Assembly: GCA_017460955.1 (NCBI GenBank)
Contig: JAFTZY010000069.1
Coordinates: 1-59,288 of the forward strand
DNA length: 59,288 nucleotides
Source of the DNA: Oscillospiraceae bacterium
GTDB lineage: Bacteria; Bacillota; Clostridia; Oscillospirales; Ruminococcaceae
Reading direction: 5' to 3'
Shown: piece by piece, positions 1-9,338 of the stretch
How the letters are laid out: every line of letters starts with the position of its first letter
Numbering within the stretch: the first letter of the stretch is position 1
The notes under the pieces: model-generated
Told to the model about the DNA's origin: nothing
Database searches by the model: none
Seen by the model: only the letters and a program-made list of their open reading frames with translations
Translations under genes and position numbers: made by a program

Positions 1-62
1 AGCAGCATTCCTATGATGTTCTTCTTCCCTTCGCTCATCGGTTCTCTTTTTCTTCTTGCCAT
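1..62 (-). CDS. IS256-family transposase, N-terminal fragment cut by the window edge
   Basis: Reading the minus strand from the ATG at 62-60 gives about 20 residues, beginning MARRKREPMSEGKKNI, which match the usual opening of IS256/Mutator-type transposases (basic start, then a Glu/Lys-rich helix). A good AGGAGG site lies just upstream. The rest of the gene is outside the window, so the DDE catalytic residues cannot be checked and it is unknown whether the element is intact. Its place beside the AT-rich restriction-modification island fits an acquired segment. The call rests on a short stretch. Confidence 0.55.
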   Translation of the reverse strand, partial: MARRKREPMSEGKKNIIGML

Positions 63-140
63 AAATTTTCAGCCTCCTGTGATATTAATTCTATTTTACC
101 ACAGTTTGCTGACTTTTTACAGACTTTTTTTCAGAGGCTC

Positions 141-169
141 GGGCGAGTTACCAATCCGGTAATTCGCCC
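141..169. terminator. inverted repeat between IS256 end and helicase remnant
   Basis: Two 12-base arms (141-152 and 158-169), complementary apart from one G-T wobble, flank a 5-base loop. No T-run follows on either strand, so this may be a weak terminator for the helicase remnant or part of the insertion-sequence end. Confidence 0.35.
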
Positions 170-177
170 TAAAATAC

Positions 178-980
178 TCAGCTCAATTCACTTTTCAACA
201 GTGCGATATCCTGACGGTTATCAATAGGCTTGATTCTTTCAAGTATTTTCTGTTCAACAGATTTAGACCAATAAATCTTCAGTCTTTTCTTAGCACGAGT
301 AATTGCAGTATAAAATATGCTGTGAGTTATAAGTTCATCTATTTCATCGGTTATAACTATTTTAACAGAGTCATATTCCAAACCTTGTGCTTTATGGATT
401 GAGACAGCATAAGCTATTTGAAACGGAACCGTAGTCTTTGAAGTTTCATCATCGTCCTCGTCAGTGCTTTTATTCTTAAAGACTTCAAACCGAATAATCG
501 AGTTTCCCTCCTGATTCGTTCCTATGATGTTGAAGTTACGATTATCCATATTTAATTCTATAAGAGGTTTATCAAGTTCGACATCAAATTGAATCGACTC
601 ATTTGCCTGACCTTCATTTAAAACAGCGAAATCTACGATTTTAGCTTTCATATTATTATGAATAACAGGAACTTCATCTTCATCACTGCTAAAAAACGAA
701 TCGGCAGCATCGTTGAATAGAATAGGATCACCGACTTTGTATCTTTGTATGCCACGATAAATCTCTTTACCGCTATTGTTTTCTTGCATGAAATGATTGA
801 TATTATTGATACCGTAAAGTCCTCCATAGTTTAAGCAAAGTATAATTTCATTTTTGGCTGCAGAAGTGAATATTGAAGTATCCAGTTCTGCCGAAAACTC
901 ACCTGCTTGTAATCTGTCGAAAACATCACTATCCTCATTATTGCCCTGCATTTTTCTGACATTATCCCATAGGAATCCTT
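178..980 (-). pseudogene. UvrD/RecD-like helicase, C-terminal half only
   Basis: The ORF of up to 257 residues from the ATG at 951 carries the C-terminal part of a superfamily 1 helicase of the kind often encoded beside hsdR. There is a motif V-like segment with IHKAQGLEYDSVKIV and a motif VI-like segment ITRAKKRLKIYW, both in the last 80 residues. Walker A, Walker B and the whole N-terminal ATPase half are missing. Helicase-like reading continues in frame a few codons upstream of the ATG (FLWDNVRK) to about 980, where it meets hsdR in another frame. This looks like the product of a deletion that joined hsdR to the middle of the helicase gene. The fragment is more AT-rich than hsdR. It is unlikely to have helicase activity. 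Confidence 0.75.
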
Positions 981-3900
981 CCTCAGCGACTTATACAGTT
1001 CTTTCGCCATAACGTCCTGAACCTTCTGATAAAACTCAGGATCATTGAATAACTTCTGGAAAGATTCATTATTATCAAGGAAGCATTGTGTAACGATCTC
1101 CTTGAATTTTTCGGGGAATAGGGAGTTGACAAACATCTCGGTGCTGTTGTCGCTGGCGTATTTCTTGAACTTCTTAACGTCTTTGTCATCCATGAACATA
1201 CGGTAGATACCTTCGATAATAACCCTGTCTGCATCGGTGAACTGACCGTCAAATCGTTCGTTGACCTTATCTATGATACTCTGTAAAGTGTCCTTTTTCT
1301 TGTTGGGCTTTTTTGGAGCAGTTGCTCCTGCTGGCATCCATACAACTTTCTTTTCATCGAGTATGATCGCTCCGGTATGCGTTTCTTTCAGGTTAGCATA
1401 TTCCAATCTGACCTTGTCATCTATATCAACGATATCCTTTCCTGATTTCGGAAGCAGTCTCAGAAGATTGGAAGTGTACAGATACTCAGCAAACAGGTCT
1501 TTATCGTGCAGTCTGACGATCTGGGTGATATACGCATAAGTCCTTGTAAACTTGCGGAGATAGTCACGGACTGCATACTGATCGTCATCGGAAAGATCTC
1601 TGTATCTGTCAATAACAGGTCGGAACATTTCTGCGAGCTTACCGAGTGCGGCTGCGTTCTGCCCTTTTCCCGTCTGCTTTGACATAAAGTCGTTGAATTT
1701 CTCGACATCATCATAATTGAACAGCATATACTCGTTCAGCTTGTTCCTGAGATCATACACCACATTCAGGTCTGTTGCACCCTCCATGGAAGATTCCTCA
1801 TAGAACGGCTGGAACGCTTTCTTGATGTCTTCCTCGGTGTTTTCAAAGTCAAGGACGAAGGTGCTTGCCTTTCCGAAGCAAGTACGGTTCAAACGGGAAA
1901 GCGTCTGCACGGCTGCTACGCTTTTCAGCTTCTTGTCCACATACATGGAATGAAGCAGCGGTTCATCAAAACCTGTCTGATACTTATTTGCTACAACAAG
2001 GATATTATTCTGACTGCTGTGGAACACCTTTCTGAACTTCTTGTCAGTTGTAATGCACTTGCCGTTTTCGTCAAGGTTCATAGTGGCTTCAGTAAACGGC
2101 TTTTCCATGGGCATTTCTTCCAGAGTAATTTCACCTGAAAACGCGATCATTACATCACAGCCTGCGGATTCCTGCGGATGATCTTTCAAATACTGCTTGA
2201 TTGCAAGATAGTAGCGTACTGCATTGGCTCTGCTGTCGGCAACGACCATAGCTTTGCCTTGGCCACCGATCTGGAATCTGCCGTTTGCAAGGAAATTCGC
2301 CATGAGCATTTCCGTCTTCTGCGTGATCGTATAGCCGTGTTTCTTGTAATACTTGAACAGCGCCTTGGATGCTGCTCCCTCTATCAGTTCGGGATTGTCC
2401 TCTGAGACTTTTACGAGCTTGAATGCTTCACGGATCGTGGTATAGTCCTGCAACACATCAAGAATAAATCCTTCTTCTATCGCCTGTTTCATGGAGTATA
2501 CATGGAACGGCATTTTTGTTGGTGTACCGTCAGCGCCGATATACTCTGTGCCGAAAACCTCGATTGTCGGACCTTTCGGTGTTGCGGTAAATGCAAAGAA
2601 AGACTGGTTTGCGTGTCTGCCCTGACCGACTACGCTATTGATAAATTCATCGGTGAGATCAACATCTTCAACCTCGATCTCCTGCTCGTCGGCATATTCT
2701 TTTACGGCTACGCCAATGTCGATAAGGCTTCTGCGGAGCATTCTTGCACTTTCACCGCTCTGTCCCTGATGTGCTTCATCAATGATGATAGCAAATTTCT
2801 TGCCCTTATAGCTGTCCATATCCTTGTAGCCGAACAGAAACTTCTGTACAGTGCTGATAATGATCTTCTTGCCGTCGTTGATCGCTTCTGCAAGGCTGTG
2901 GGAGTTTTTCTTATCGTCTATCGCTTCTACCAGACCGACTTTATGCTCAAAGCTGTTGATCGTATCCTGTAACTGTCCGTCAAGTACGACACGGTTTGTG
3001 ACTACGATAACGGAATCGAATATGCCTTCGTCGTTGGCATCGTGGATAGATGCAAGACGATAGGCGATCCACGCAATAGAGTTTGACTTGCCTGATCCTG
3101 CACTGTGCTGGATCAGATAATTATTTCCTGAACCGTTTGCCTTAACATCGGCAAGCACTTTTCGTACCACATCATACTGATGATAACGGGGAAACAGCAG
3201 CTTTTCTTTCAGCTTGCCTGTATCCTCGTCTTTTTCTTTTACATGGGAAACGAACCTGTACAGAATATCCATAAGAGAATCACGCTGTAAAACTTCTTCC
3301 CATAAATAATGCGTTGCATAACCGTTGGGATTATGGGGATTACCTGCACCGCCGCTGACTCCTGCACCGTTTGAACCCTGATTGAACGGCATAAAATAGG
3401 TACTTCCGTCTTTAAGCTGGGTTGTCATCCACACTTCATAGAGGTCAACTGCGAAATAAACGAGGAAACGATGATCGAGACGGAAGCAGAACTCTTTACT
3501 GCTGCGGTCGGTTTTATACTGCCTGATCGCACATTGATAGTCCTGACCCGTAAGCTGATTTTTCAGCTCCAGAGCCACAACAGGGATACCGTTCACAGAC
3601 AGCACCATGTCAATAGTATTGGTATTATTGGGAGAATAGCGGAACTGTCTTGTGCAGCCGAGGATATTTGCTTCATAGCGTTCCGTATCAACATCATTGA
3701 GCGATGTTTCAGGCTTGAAATAGCAGACTTTCAACTTGATGCCGAGGTCTTCGATGCCGTGGCGGAGAACATAGATCAAGCCCTGTTCGCTGATGCACTT
3801 TTCAAGGCGGAAATAGAGTTTTTCCTGTGCGTTCTCGCCGTAGTATTTGAGATACTTCGCCCACGCTTTCGGCTGTGTCTTTTCTATGAACTGACAAAGC

Positions 3901-4028
3901 ACGTCCATACAGATACACTTGTCAACATCGAATGCTGTACGGTCGATCTTGTCATATCCCCCCGCAGGTGAGAGGAAGAAAGTTTCGATATCCTGTTCAA
4001 AGCGTTTTTCTGTTGTTTCCAAGGTCAT
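831..4028 (-). CDS. hsdR: Type I restriction endonuclease subunit R with an abnormal C-terminal tail
   Basis: This 1065-residue protein is the DNA-translocating and cleaving subunit of a type I restriction enzyme. Visible parts are an N-terminal nuclease domain with VVALELKNQ (the ELK of the PD-(D/E)xK fold), Walker A SAGSGKS, a DEAH box (IIIDEAHQGQ) and the later SF2 motifs including FTATPKG and QTLSRLNR. Its ATG overlaps the hsdS stop by four bases (ATGA). The natural C terminus appears to end near ELYKSLRK. The last 40 or so residues are an out-of-frame reading of the adjoining helicase remnant, so the native stop was lost in a deletion at about 970-985. The core domains are intact, but the partner subunits HsdM and HsdS are both interrupted, so restriction is doubtful. 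Confidence 0.93.
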   Translation of the reverse strand: MTLETTEKRFEQDIETFFLSPAGGYDKIDRTAFDVDKCICMDVLCQFIEKTQPKAWAKYLKYYGENAQEKLYFRLEKCISEQGLIYVLRHGIEDLGIKLKVCYFKPETSLNDVDTERYEANILGCTRQFRYSPNNTNTIDMVLSVNGIPVVALELKNQLTGQDYQCAIRQYKTDRSSKEFCFRLDHRFLVYFAVDLYEVWMTTQLKDGSTYFMPFNQGSNGAGVSGGAGNPHNPNGYATHYLWEEVLQRDSLMDILYRFVSHVKEKDEDTGKLKEKLLFPRYHQYDVVRKVLADVKANGSGNNYLIQHSAGSGKSNSIAWIAYRLASIHDANDEGIFDSVIVVTNRVVLDGQLQDTINSFEHKVGLVEAIDDKKNSHSLAEAINDGKKIIISTVQKFLFGYKDMDSYKGKKFAIIIDEAHQGQSGESARMLRRSLIDIGVAVKEYADEQEIEVEDVDLTDEFINSVVGQGRHANQSFFAFTATPKGPTIEVFGTEYIGADGTPTKMPFHVYSMKQAIEEGFILDVLQDYTTIREAFKLVKVSEDNPELIEGAASKALFKYYKKHGYTITQKTEMLMANFLANGRFQIGGQGKAMVVADSRANAVRYYLAIKQYLKDHPQESAGCDVMIAFSGEITLEEMPMEKPFTEATMNLDENGKCITTDKKFRKVFHSSQNNILVVANKYQTGFDEPLLHSMYVDKKLKSVAAVQTLSRLNRTCFGKASTFVLDFENTEEDIKKAFQPFYEESSMEGATDLNVVYDLRNKLNEYMLFNYDDVEKFNDFMSKQTGKGQNAAALGKLAEMFRPVIDRYRDLSDDDQYAVRDYLRKFTRTYAYITQIVRLHDKDLFAEYLYTSNLLRLLPKSGKDIVDIDDKVRLEYANLKETHTGAIILDEKKVVWMPAGATAPKKPNKKKDTLQSIIDKVNERFDGQFTDADRVIIEGIYRMFMDDKDVKKFKKYASDNSTEMFVNSLFPEKFKEIVTQCFLDNNESFQKLFNDPEFYQKVQDVMAKELYKSLRKDSYGIMSEKCRAIMRIVMFSTDYKQVSFRQNWILQYSLLQPKMKLYFA

Positions 4029-4711
4029 ACCTCCTTTTTGCCCGTGACATATTCGTATATCAGGGATTTTTTATACTGCTGTAACTTCTCGATTTTCTGC
4101 TGTTTGAGGGCGATGAGCTTGTCTATCTGGGAGCATTTCTCATCAAGGAATGTTACAATATTATTTTGCTCCTCAACTGGTGACAGTGGAACTGCAACAG
4201 TATTAAAGTTTTGCGCCGGTAAACGCCATCTGCCAAGATTAGCGGCACCCTGTCCAAAGGCATAGAAAATCTTATTTCTATAATACATCTGAAAAACGTA
4301 AAGGAAATATCGTGGGTTCATCTCGGCATTACGCATTACAAATACACGATAATCAGGACTTGTTACACCTTCAAATTCTGAAATGCCTACGCCGCCGGTA
4401 AGTAAGTCCATATGGTTCATAGCAAAATCGCCGATATTGACTATCTGATAGTGAGCATAGGAATTTGCCATTTGTCCGCTGTTTTCATTGATATCTTTAA
4501 CCTTTATGCCACCCTGTGTTATAGATAATACTGTATCGGGTTCGTGACCAATAATGTCTTTCTTGATTTTAAATAATGATCTAATCGGCGCAACAGTCCA
4601 ATGCTCCGGTATCTCCCCGATCCACTCAACTCCGCTATCCTTCATAGCCGCATCAGGATCAAGCCCCTTTGTGACAGTCTCGGTGATAACGCTCTGCTTG
4701 TAGACTTTCAA
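4025..4711 (-). CDS. hsdS: Type I specificity subunit, C-terminal half (second target-recognition domain)
   Basis: The open frame from TTG at 4711 has 228 residues: the end of the central conserved helix (LKVYKQSVITE), the second target-recognition domain opening with MKDSGVEWIGEIPEHW, and the C-terminal conserved helix with CSQIDKLIALKQQKIEKLQQYK. It lies in the same reading frame as the upstream half and is separated from it by one TAG codon at 4724-4726 and four codons. Together they would form a normal HsdS of about 411 residues. The TTG start has no convincing ribosome site, so independent translation is uncertain. Half-length HsdS proteins can dimerise in some type I systems, so residual function is possible. 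Confidence 0.85.
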   Translation of the reverse strand: MKVYKQSVITETVTKGLDPDAAMKDSGVEWIGEIPEHWTVAPIRSLFKIKKDIIGHEPDTVLSITQGGIKVKDINENSGQMANSYAHYQIVNIGDFAMNHMDLLTGGVGISEFEGVTSPDYRVFVMRNAEMNPRYFLYVFQMYYRNKIFYAFGQGAANLGRWRLPAQNFNTVAVPLSPVEEQNNIVTFLDEKCSQIDKLIALKQQKIEKLQQYKKSLIYEYVTGKKEV

Positions 4712-4723
4712 CTTTTCTATCTG

Positions 4724-5257
4724 CTACTGTGCGTTGGAGATAAGTGTATCTATCTGGGAGCATTTGCGGTCGAGGTGGGCGGCAATGGCTTGCTGTTCTT
4801 CTTTTGAAGGGAAAGTGATGGGTATAACTGCCATTTCGTTACTCATGATTTTATAACCATTAATATCAGCTCTCCTACAATTGTGTGCAGAATAGCTTAC
4901 TGCATAGTGCAAGAATCCCAAATTATGTTCTAATGATTTTGGTATAAGTATTCCACATACATTAGTGATACTATATTTTCCTTTTCTCAAAAAAACTGTT
5001 CCGGCTTTCGCACCATCTGTTGTCCATGTCAAACTATCAACGGAATAATCATAAGTAGGTATATAACCAAGTATTCCATTATTAGCAGTTTGTGAGGAAT
5101 AAACAGGATAATAGTTTTCCTTTGAATCTTCTTCTATTTCTGTTTTAGCGATTACTCGACCTCTAGTAATAGTAAAGAGATTTTTTTTAAGAATGGTTTC
5201 CCATTTGTCAGGGATTTTTCCAATCCATTCAACTCCGCTATCTTTCATCTCACGCAT
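4724..5257 (-). CDS. hsdS: Type I specificity subunit, N-terminal half ended by an in-frame TAG
   Basis: This half contains the first target-recognition domain, opening with MKDSGVEWIGKIPDKW, and the start of the central conserved helix (CSQIDTLISNAQ), where TAG at 4726-4724 ends it. The following codons (QIEKLKVYKQS) continue the normal family sequence, so a CAG-to-TAG change is the simplest cause. I chose the ATG at 5257, which has an AAGGAG about 10 bases upstream and overlaps the end of hsdM. The first target-recognition domain and most of its fold survive, but the helix that spaces it from the second domain is cut short. Confidence 0.85.
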   Translation of the reverse strand: MREMKDSGVEWIGKIPDKWETILKKNLFTITRGRVIAKTEIEEDSKENYYPVYSSQTANNGILGYIPTYDYSVDSLTWTTDGAKAGTVFLRKGKYSITNVCGILIPKSLEHNLGFLHYAVSYSAHNCRRADINGYKIMSNEMAVIPITFPSKEEQQAIAAHLDRKCSQIDTLISNAQ

Positions 5258-7028
5258 TACCAAACAGCTCCTTCATCAGTGTTGTTTCCTCTTCCTCCAG
5301 TGCCTTGATATCCGCAAAGATATCCTCCGAGGACTGCGGTGCGGTAAACTTGTAGAAAAGCCTTGTGAACGGTATCTCATAGCCTACCTTGTCTTTCTTG
5401 CGGTCAGCGAATGCCAGCGGATTGTAGGGCAGGACGTTCTTTGCGATATACTCGTCAATATTCTCCGAAAGCGGAATGATCTCGCTGTCGCTTGCGCCCT
5501 TGACAGCCTGCGGCTTTCCCTTTTTCAGAATAGCCTTGCCGTTTTCATCTGCCTGTGCTGTCTCGACAGTAACCTTTGTAAAGCCGAAGAAATCATTATC
5601 AAAAGTTTTAGATTCCACAACAAGCTCACCGTTGGTATAAACTTCGTTTTCAAACTCCATGTAGGCTTTCATGATAAGCTCAATGCACTTGTCATCAAGG
5701 TCAACTCGCTTGTTGCCGATGTTCTTGCGGCGCTTTACGAAGCATTTTGAAGCGTCGATGAGCTGAACCTTTCCAAGACGGTGTGCAGGCTTGCCCTTTG
5801 TCAGCACCCAGATATAGGTAGAAATGCCCGTGTTGTAAAACAGATCTGTCGGCATCTGAATGATAGCTTCGACCATATCTTCCGTTATAACATAACGGCG
5901 TATCTCCGAAGCACCACTGCCTGCATCGCCCGTGAACAGGGACGAGCCGTTCTGAATGATCGCCATACGTCCGCTGCCATCTTTCAGCTTCTTGACGCCG
6001 TTGAGCATAAAGAGCATCTGTCCGTCCGAAATGGCAGGCAGTCCCTGACCGAATCTGCCGTCATAGCCTTTCTTGGCCTCTGCCTCAACTTCGGCTTTTT
6101 CACGTTTCCAGTCGATACCGAAAGGCGGATTGGAAATGATATAGTCGAACTCATAACCGCTGAATTTGTCATCGTTGAGTGTATCACCGTACATCATACC
6201 CGAAGCGTTACCGCCCTTGATAAGCATATCAGCCTTTGCGATAGCATATGTCTCAGGATTGAACTCCTCACCGAAACAAGTGAGGTCTGCTTCATCGCTG
6301 ATGTCGGTCAGGCGCTCCGTCAGACAGCCGAGCATCTGCGATGTACCCATAGCCATATCATATGCAGTCTTGGTACAGCCGTTCTCCTTGATATCGTCCT
6401 TTTCGGGAGCAATGAGCAGCTCGGTCATAAGGTAGATAATGTCACGGCTTGTGAAGTGAGCTCCGGCTTGTTCGTCATAGCTCTCGGAAAACTTCCTGAT
6501 AAGTTCCTCGAAAATGTAACCCATATCGGTAGAGGTGATCTTATCCGGTGCCATATCGCCCTTTGAGGAGATAAACTCCTGTATCACCACAAACAGAACG
6601 TTTCCGTCAGCCATTGTCCGCACCTGATCGGTGAACTTGAAGTTGGAAATAATATCCTTGACGTTTGAGGAAAAGCCTTGCAGATAGTTCTCAAAGTTGG
6701 ATTCAATATTATCGGGGTCTGATACCAGCTTTTTGAAATCGAACTTGCTTGTATTATAGAAGGAATAGCCCGAAGTCTTGCAGAGAATGCCGTCACGGGC
6801 TTCACCTTCGACTTTCATGCCTGCGAGCTTTTCGCCCATTTCCACTACCTTCTGTTTTGTCGGCGCAAGAGCATCGTCAAAACGCTTCAGCACCGTCATT
6901 GGCAGAATAACTTTGCCGAATTCGTGCGGCTTAAACAGTCCCACAAGATGTGTAGCAATCTCTCATATGAGATTTGCTTTCTCCTGAATATTGATGTTTG
7001 TCTGCTTCTGTAAAGAATTGATAGACAT
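5250..7028 (-). pseudogene. hsdM: Type I DNA methyltransferase subunit M, interrupted by TGA at codon 22
   Basis: The gene starts at the ATG at 7028, with AAGGAG seven bases before it, and reads 21 normal codons (to QEKANLI). It then meets TGA at 6965-6963 where the family has Trp, and continues EIATHLVGLFKPHEFG. The uninterrupted frame runs from a GTG at 6944 to 5250 (564 residues). It holds the methylase domain: NPPFGIDW (motif IV, adenine-N6 type) and a motif I region reading DMAMGTSQ instead of the common DPACGTGG, which may be a subfamily variant. HsdM would methylate adenine with HsdS as the DNA reader. The GTG at 6944 has only a weak ribosome site and would lose the first helix. Probably inactive or strongly reduced. 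Confidence 0.85.
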
Positions 7029-7039
7029 ACTCTCACTCC

Positions 7040-7564
7040 TTATATATAATGGGCATTCTGCTGCTCTTGCAGAGCCTGCTTGAAATTCGTCTTCGTGATT
7101 TTCAGCTCGTTAGAACCGAGCCTTATAACTTTTGGATAGCCGTTGCCATTCTCCAATTCGGAGATCGTGCTGCGGCTTTCTCCTTTTCCGGTTGTGCTAT
7201 GCGGCATCGAACCGACAATAACAAGCCTGTAATTGGGGTTATATTGCATTTTGGAGAACTGAAAGGTTTCTATAGACTTATAGTCAAGGCAGAACTCAAA
7301 CCTGTCTTTATCAAGTCCGAGATTTTTTACGATACCGAGCAGATCATGTTCTTTCACCTTTGAAGCGCCTATTACAACAATCGTACCATTTTTATGTGTA
7401 TCGTAAAAATCATCGCTGCTGGGTGCATCATTCTTCATAAGAGCAGATAAGCCCCAATCGGAAAGCAGACTTTCAAGTTCTCCTGTCCTGTTGGCGAGGT
7501 AAATCTTTTCGGTGACTGCATCTATGATTTCTTCAAGACGTTCTGTATCTAACACGATGATCAC
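7040..7564 (-). CDS. Conserved-looking protein of unknown function in the RM operon
   Basis: This is a 174-residue soluble protein starting with GTG, overlapping the stop of the preceding methylase fusion as GTGA, so translation is probably coupled. The N-terminal 50 residues are acidic and helical. From about residue 58 there is an alternating strand/helix pattern (TIVVIGASKVKEHD, then RLVIVGSMPHS), suggesting a small Rossmann-like or receiver-like fold. No catalytic motif, zinc ligands or membrane segment could be named. It sits between the methylase-specificity fusion and hsdM and ends 12 bases before the hsdM start, so it is part of one transcription unit. It may be a partner or regulator of the fused methylase; this is inference from position only. 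Confidence 0.7.
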   Translation of the reverse strand: MIIVLDTERLEEIIDAVTEKIYLANRTGELESLLSDWGLSALMKNDAPSSDDFYDTHKNGTIVVIGASKVKEHDLLGIVKNLGLDKDRFEFCLDYKSIETFQFSKMQYNPNYRLVIVGSMPHSTTGKGESRSTISELENGNGYPKVIRLGSNELKITKTNFKQALQEQQNAHYI

Positions 7565-9255
7565 CCCTCGCTGTCAAGCAGAGTTCTCTTTCGCTCCAAT
7601 ACTTTTTTCATTTTCCGTTTCAGTACAGCGTATTCATCAAGTGCCGCCTGGTATTTCTGGGCGATTGCCTTCTGCTTTTCAAGCGGTGGCAGAGGGATCA
7701 TGATATTCTTTACTGCTTCTACTGAAATTGTTTTAACGGCTGTTCCACCTGAAGCATAACTCAGTGCAGCTTCACCTGCGATACTATCAAAGAATGCCTG
7801 AATGTAATACGGATCAGCCTTGCTTTCGTCTATCTCGATAATGTAGAGATTTCCTGTTGCGATAATAGAATGATCATTATCGGAATTTACAACGGCGGAG
7901 CGGAAAGTAGGAGATGCCATTTTGGAGAGAACAACAGAATTATCAGGAATAACGAACTTTTCAAGTGCTTTCGGCAACTCTGTAATGTACTGCTGCCCTT
8001 CTTCGATATCTATTGAACCATTCGACACATTCGCAAGGGAAATGAACCTGTAATTGGAAGGCATAACAGATTTGATAGATTCCAGTAATTCGGGTTTTAC
8101 CTGTGACCCTCTTGCAATATTTTTGATGACATCTCCGAAACATACTCCGTTTTCTACAACAGGCTTTTCAAGATAATGTGAAGCCATGAGATTATAATCA
8201 TGCTCTCGCATATCTGCCGGAGAAACATCTATCGTTTTATCCCCGCCGTTTTTAAGACAGTCAAGTATAAACCGGATATTATCTTCAGAAAGTGTATTAA
8301 GTCTTCTGCTTTCTTTAGAAAAGCTGTTTTCTGCATTTACAAGTCGGATTGAAGTATTGTTATGACTGAATACTATCATAGTAGTTGGTATAGCAGTTTC
8401 GATGAATAGGGCAGGTGGAAGATTGATAACTGCTTCAATATAACCGTTCTCCGCAAAAAACTGACGCATATACATATCGGGCTTGTTAAACGCAGCTCCG
8501 TTCGTCATGATAGCTACTGCTTTGCCTGTTTCTTTCAGGGAGCGAATGATGATCGCATTGAACAGCCAGTCAGATGAGCATCTTGTAATATAAGAGCTGT
8601 CAATACCAAAGTGATCCTGCAATTCACGGCGGCACTCATCAAGATCGGATCCTCTGAGACCAAAAGGATAATTTGAAAAGATCTTATCATAACTTGAAGG
8701 ATAATGATATGTCAGTGCATTATTTATTACGAAGTTATAATTATCGCCGAGGAGAGCCCCTCTGAGAATTGCCACGTCATTTGAGTTGAAATTGATCTCA
8801 ACTCCGGTATATTCACTTACTTTTGTATCTTGCAAAGCATATATTGGAAAGGTTGCGCTTCCCGAACAGATATCAAGTACCTTGTCATGTTCCTTAATCT
8901 CAAGTATGCTGCTTGCAAGATTTGCTAAAGATACCGGGGTGCTCATTTCAAAGAATGAATTATCATAGAGAACAACTTCTTTTAATACGTCCGCATCAAA
9001 TCTGCCAATGAAACTCTGAACTGTTTCCCATAAGCCATTCAAGTTTCTGGAAAGAACCTCAGAAACATCGGGGGATACATTAGAGCTTTTAATGAATGTC
9101 TCCAATGAATCAGTGGAGACTGTCGGCGTTTTCCCAATTATGCTCAAAGCATAAGCTGTAGAAATAACAGCGCCACCATTATACGCTATTTTTCCACGAT
9201 AAGCCTCGCTCAGTTCAAACGAAATACCTCTAATCATATCAATTGTAGATTTCAA
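7561..9255 (-). CDS. N6-adenine DNA methylase fused to an HsdS-like specificity domain
   Basis: This 564-residue protein combines a methylase and a DNA-reading domain. After a helical N-terminal region, motif I appears as VLDICSGSATF near residue 125 and the catalytic motif as SNYPFG near residue 195 (NPPF with Tyr in the second place). From about residue 370 there is one HsdS-type target-recognition domain ending in the typical helix IPLPPLEKQKAIAQKYQAAL. No nuclease motif is visible, unlike type IIG enzymes. It starts with TTG behind a strong AGGAGG and is the first gene after the island promoter. It is uninterrupted, in contrast to hsdM and hsdS downstream. It could act as a separate methylase or as a modifier of the type I enzyme. 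Confidence 0.85.
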   Translation of the reverse strand: MKSTIDMIRGISFELSEAYRGKIAYNGGAVISTAYALSIIGKTPTVSTDSLETFIKSSNVSPDVSEVLSRNLNGLWETVQSFIGRFDADVLKEVVLYDNSFFEMSTPVSLANLASSILEIKEHDKVLDICSGSATFPIYALQDTKVSEYTGVEINFNSNDVAILRGALLGDNYNFVINNALTYHYPSSYDKIFSNYPFGLRGSDLDECRRELQDHFGIDSSYITRCSSDWLFNAIIIRSLKETGKAVAIMTNGAAFNKPDMYMRQFFAENGYIEAVINLPPALFIETAIPTTMIVFSHNNTSIRLVNAENSFSKESRRLNTLSEDNIRFILDCLKNGGDKTIDVSPADMREHDYNLMASHYLEKPVVENGVCFGDVIKNIARGSQVKPELLESIKSVMPSNYRFISLANVSNGSIDIEEGQQYITELPKALEKFVIPDNSVVLSKMASPTFRSAVVNSDNDHSIIATGNLYIIEIDESKADPYYIQAFFDSIAGEAALSYASGGTAVKTISVEAVKNIMIPLPPLEKQKAIAQKYQAALDEYAVLKRKMKKVLERKRTLLDSEG

Positions 9256-9309
9256 TTTGATCCCTCCTAAATCTTAGGTAATGTCTAACCTTCCTGCTTC
9301 CTTAAATAT

Positions 9310-9338
9310 ATCATACCACAAGTCGCTTAAGATGTCAA
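9310..9338 (-). promoter_or_regulatory. Promoter of the restriction-modification operon
   Basis: On the minus strand TTGACA (9338-9333) and TATGAT (9315-9310) are 17 bases apart, about 55 bases before the TTG start of the methylase fusion. The near-consensus boxes suggest constitutive sigma-A transcription of the whole island. Confidence 0.75.

Noticed and set aside
6963..6965. TGA in hsdM read as tryptophan or selenocysteine
   Set aside because: Many genes here end with TGA, no recoding element is visible and the family residue is Trp; a nonsense mutation is simpler.
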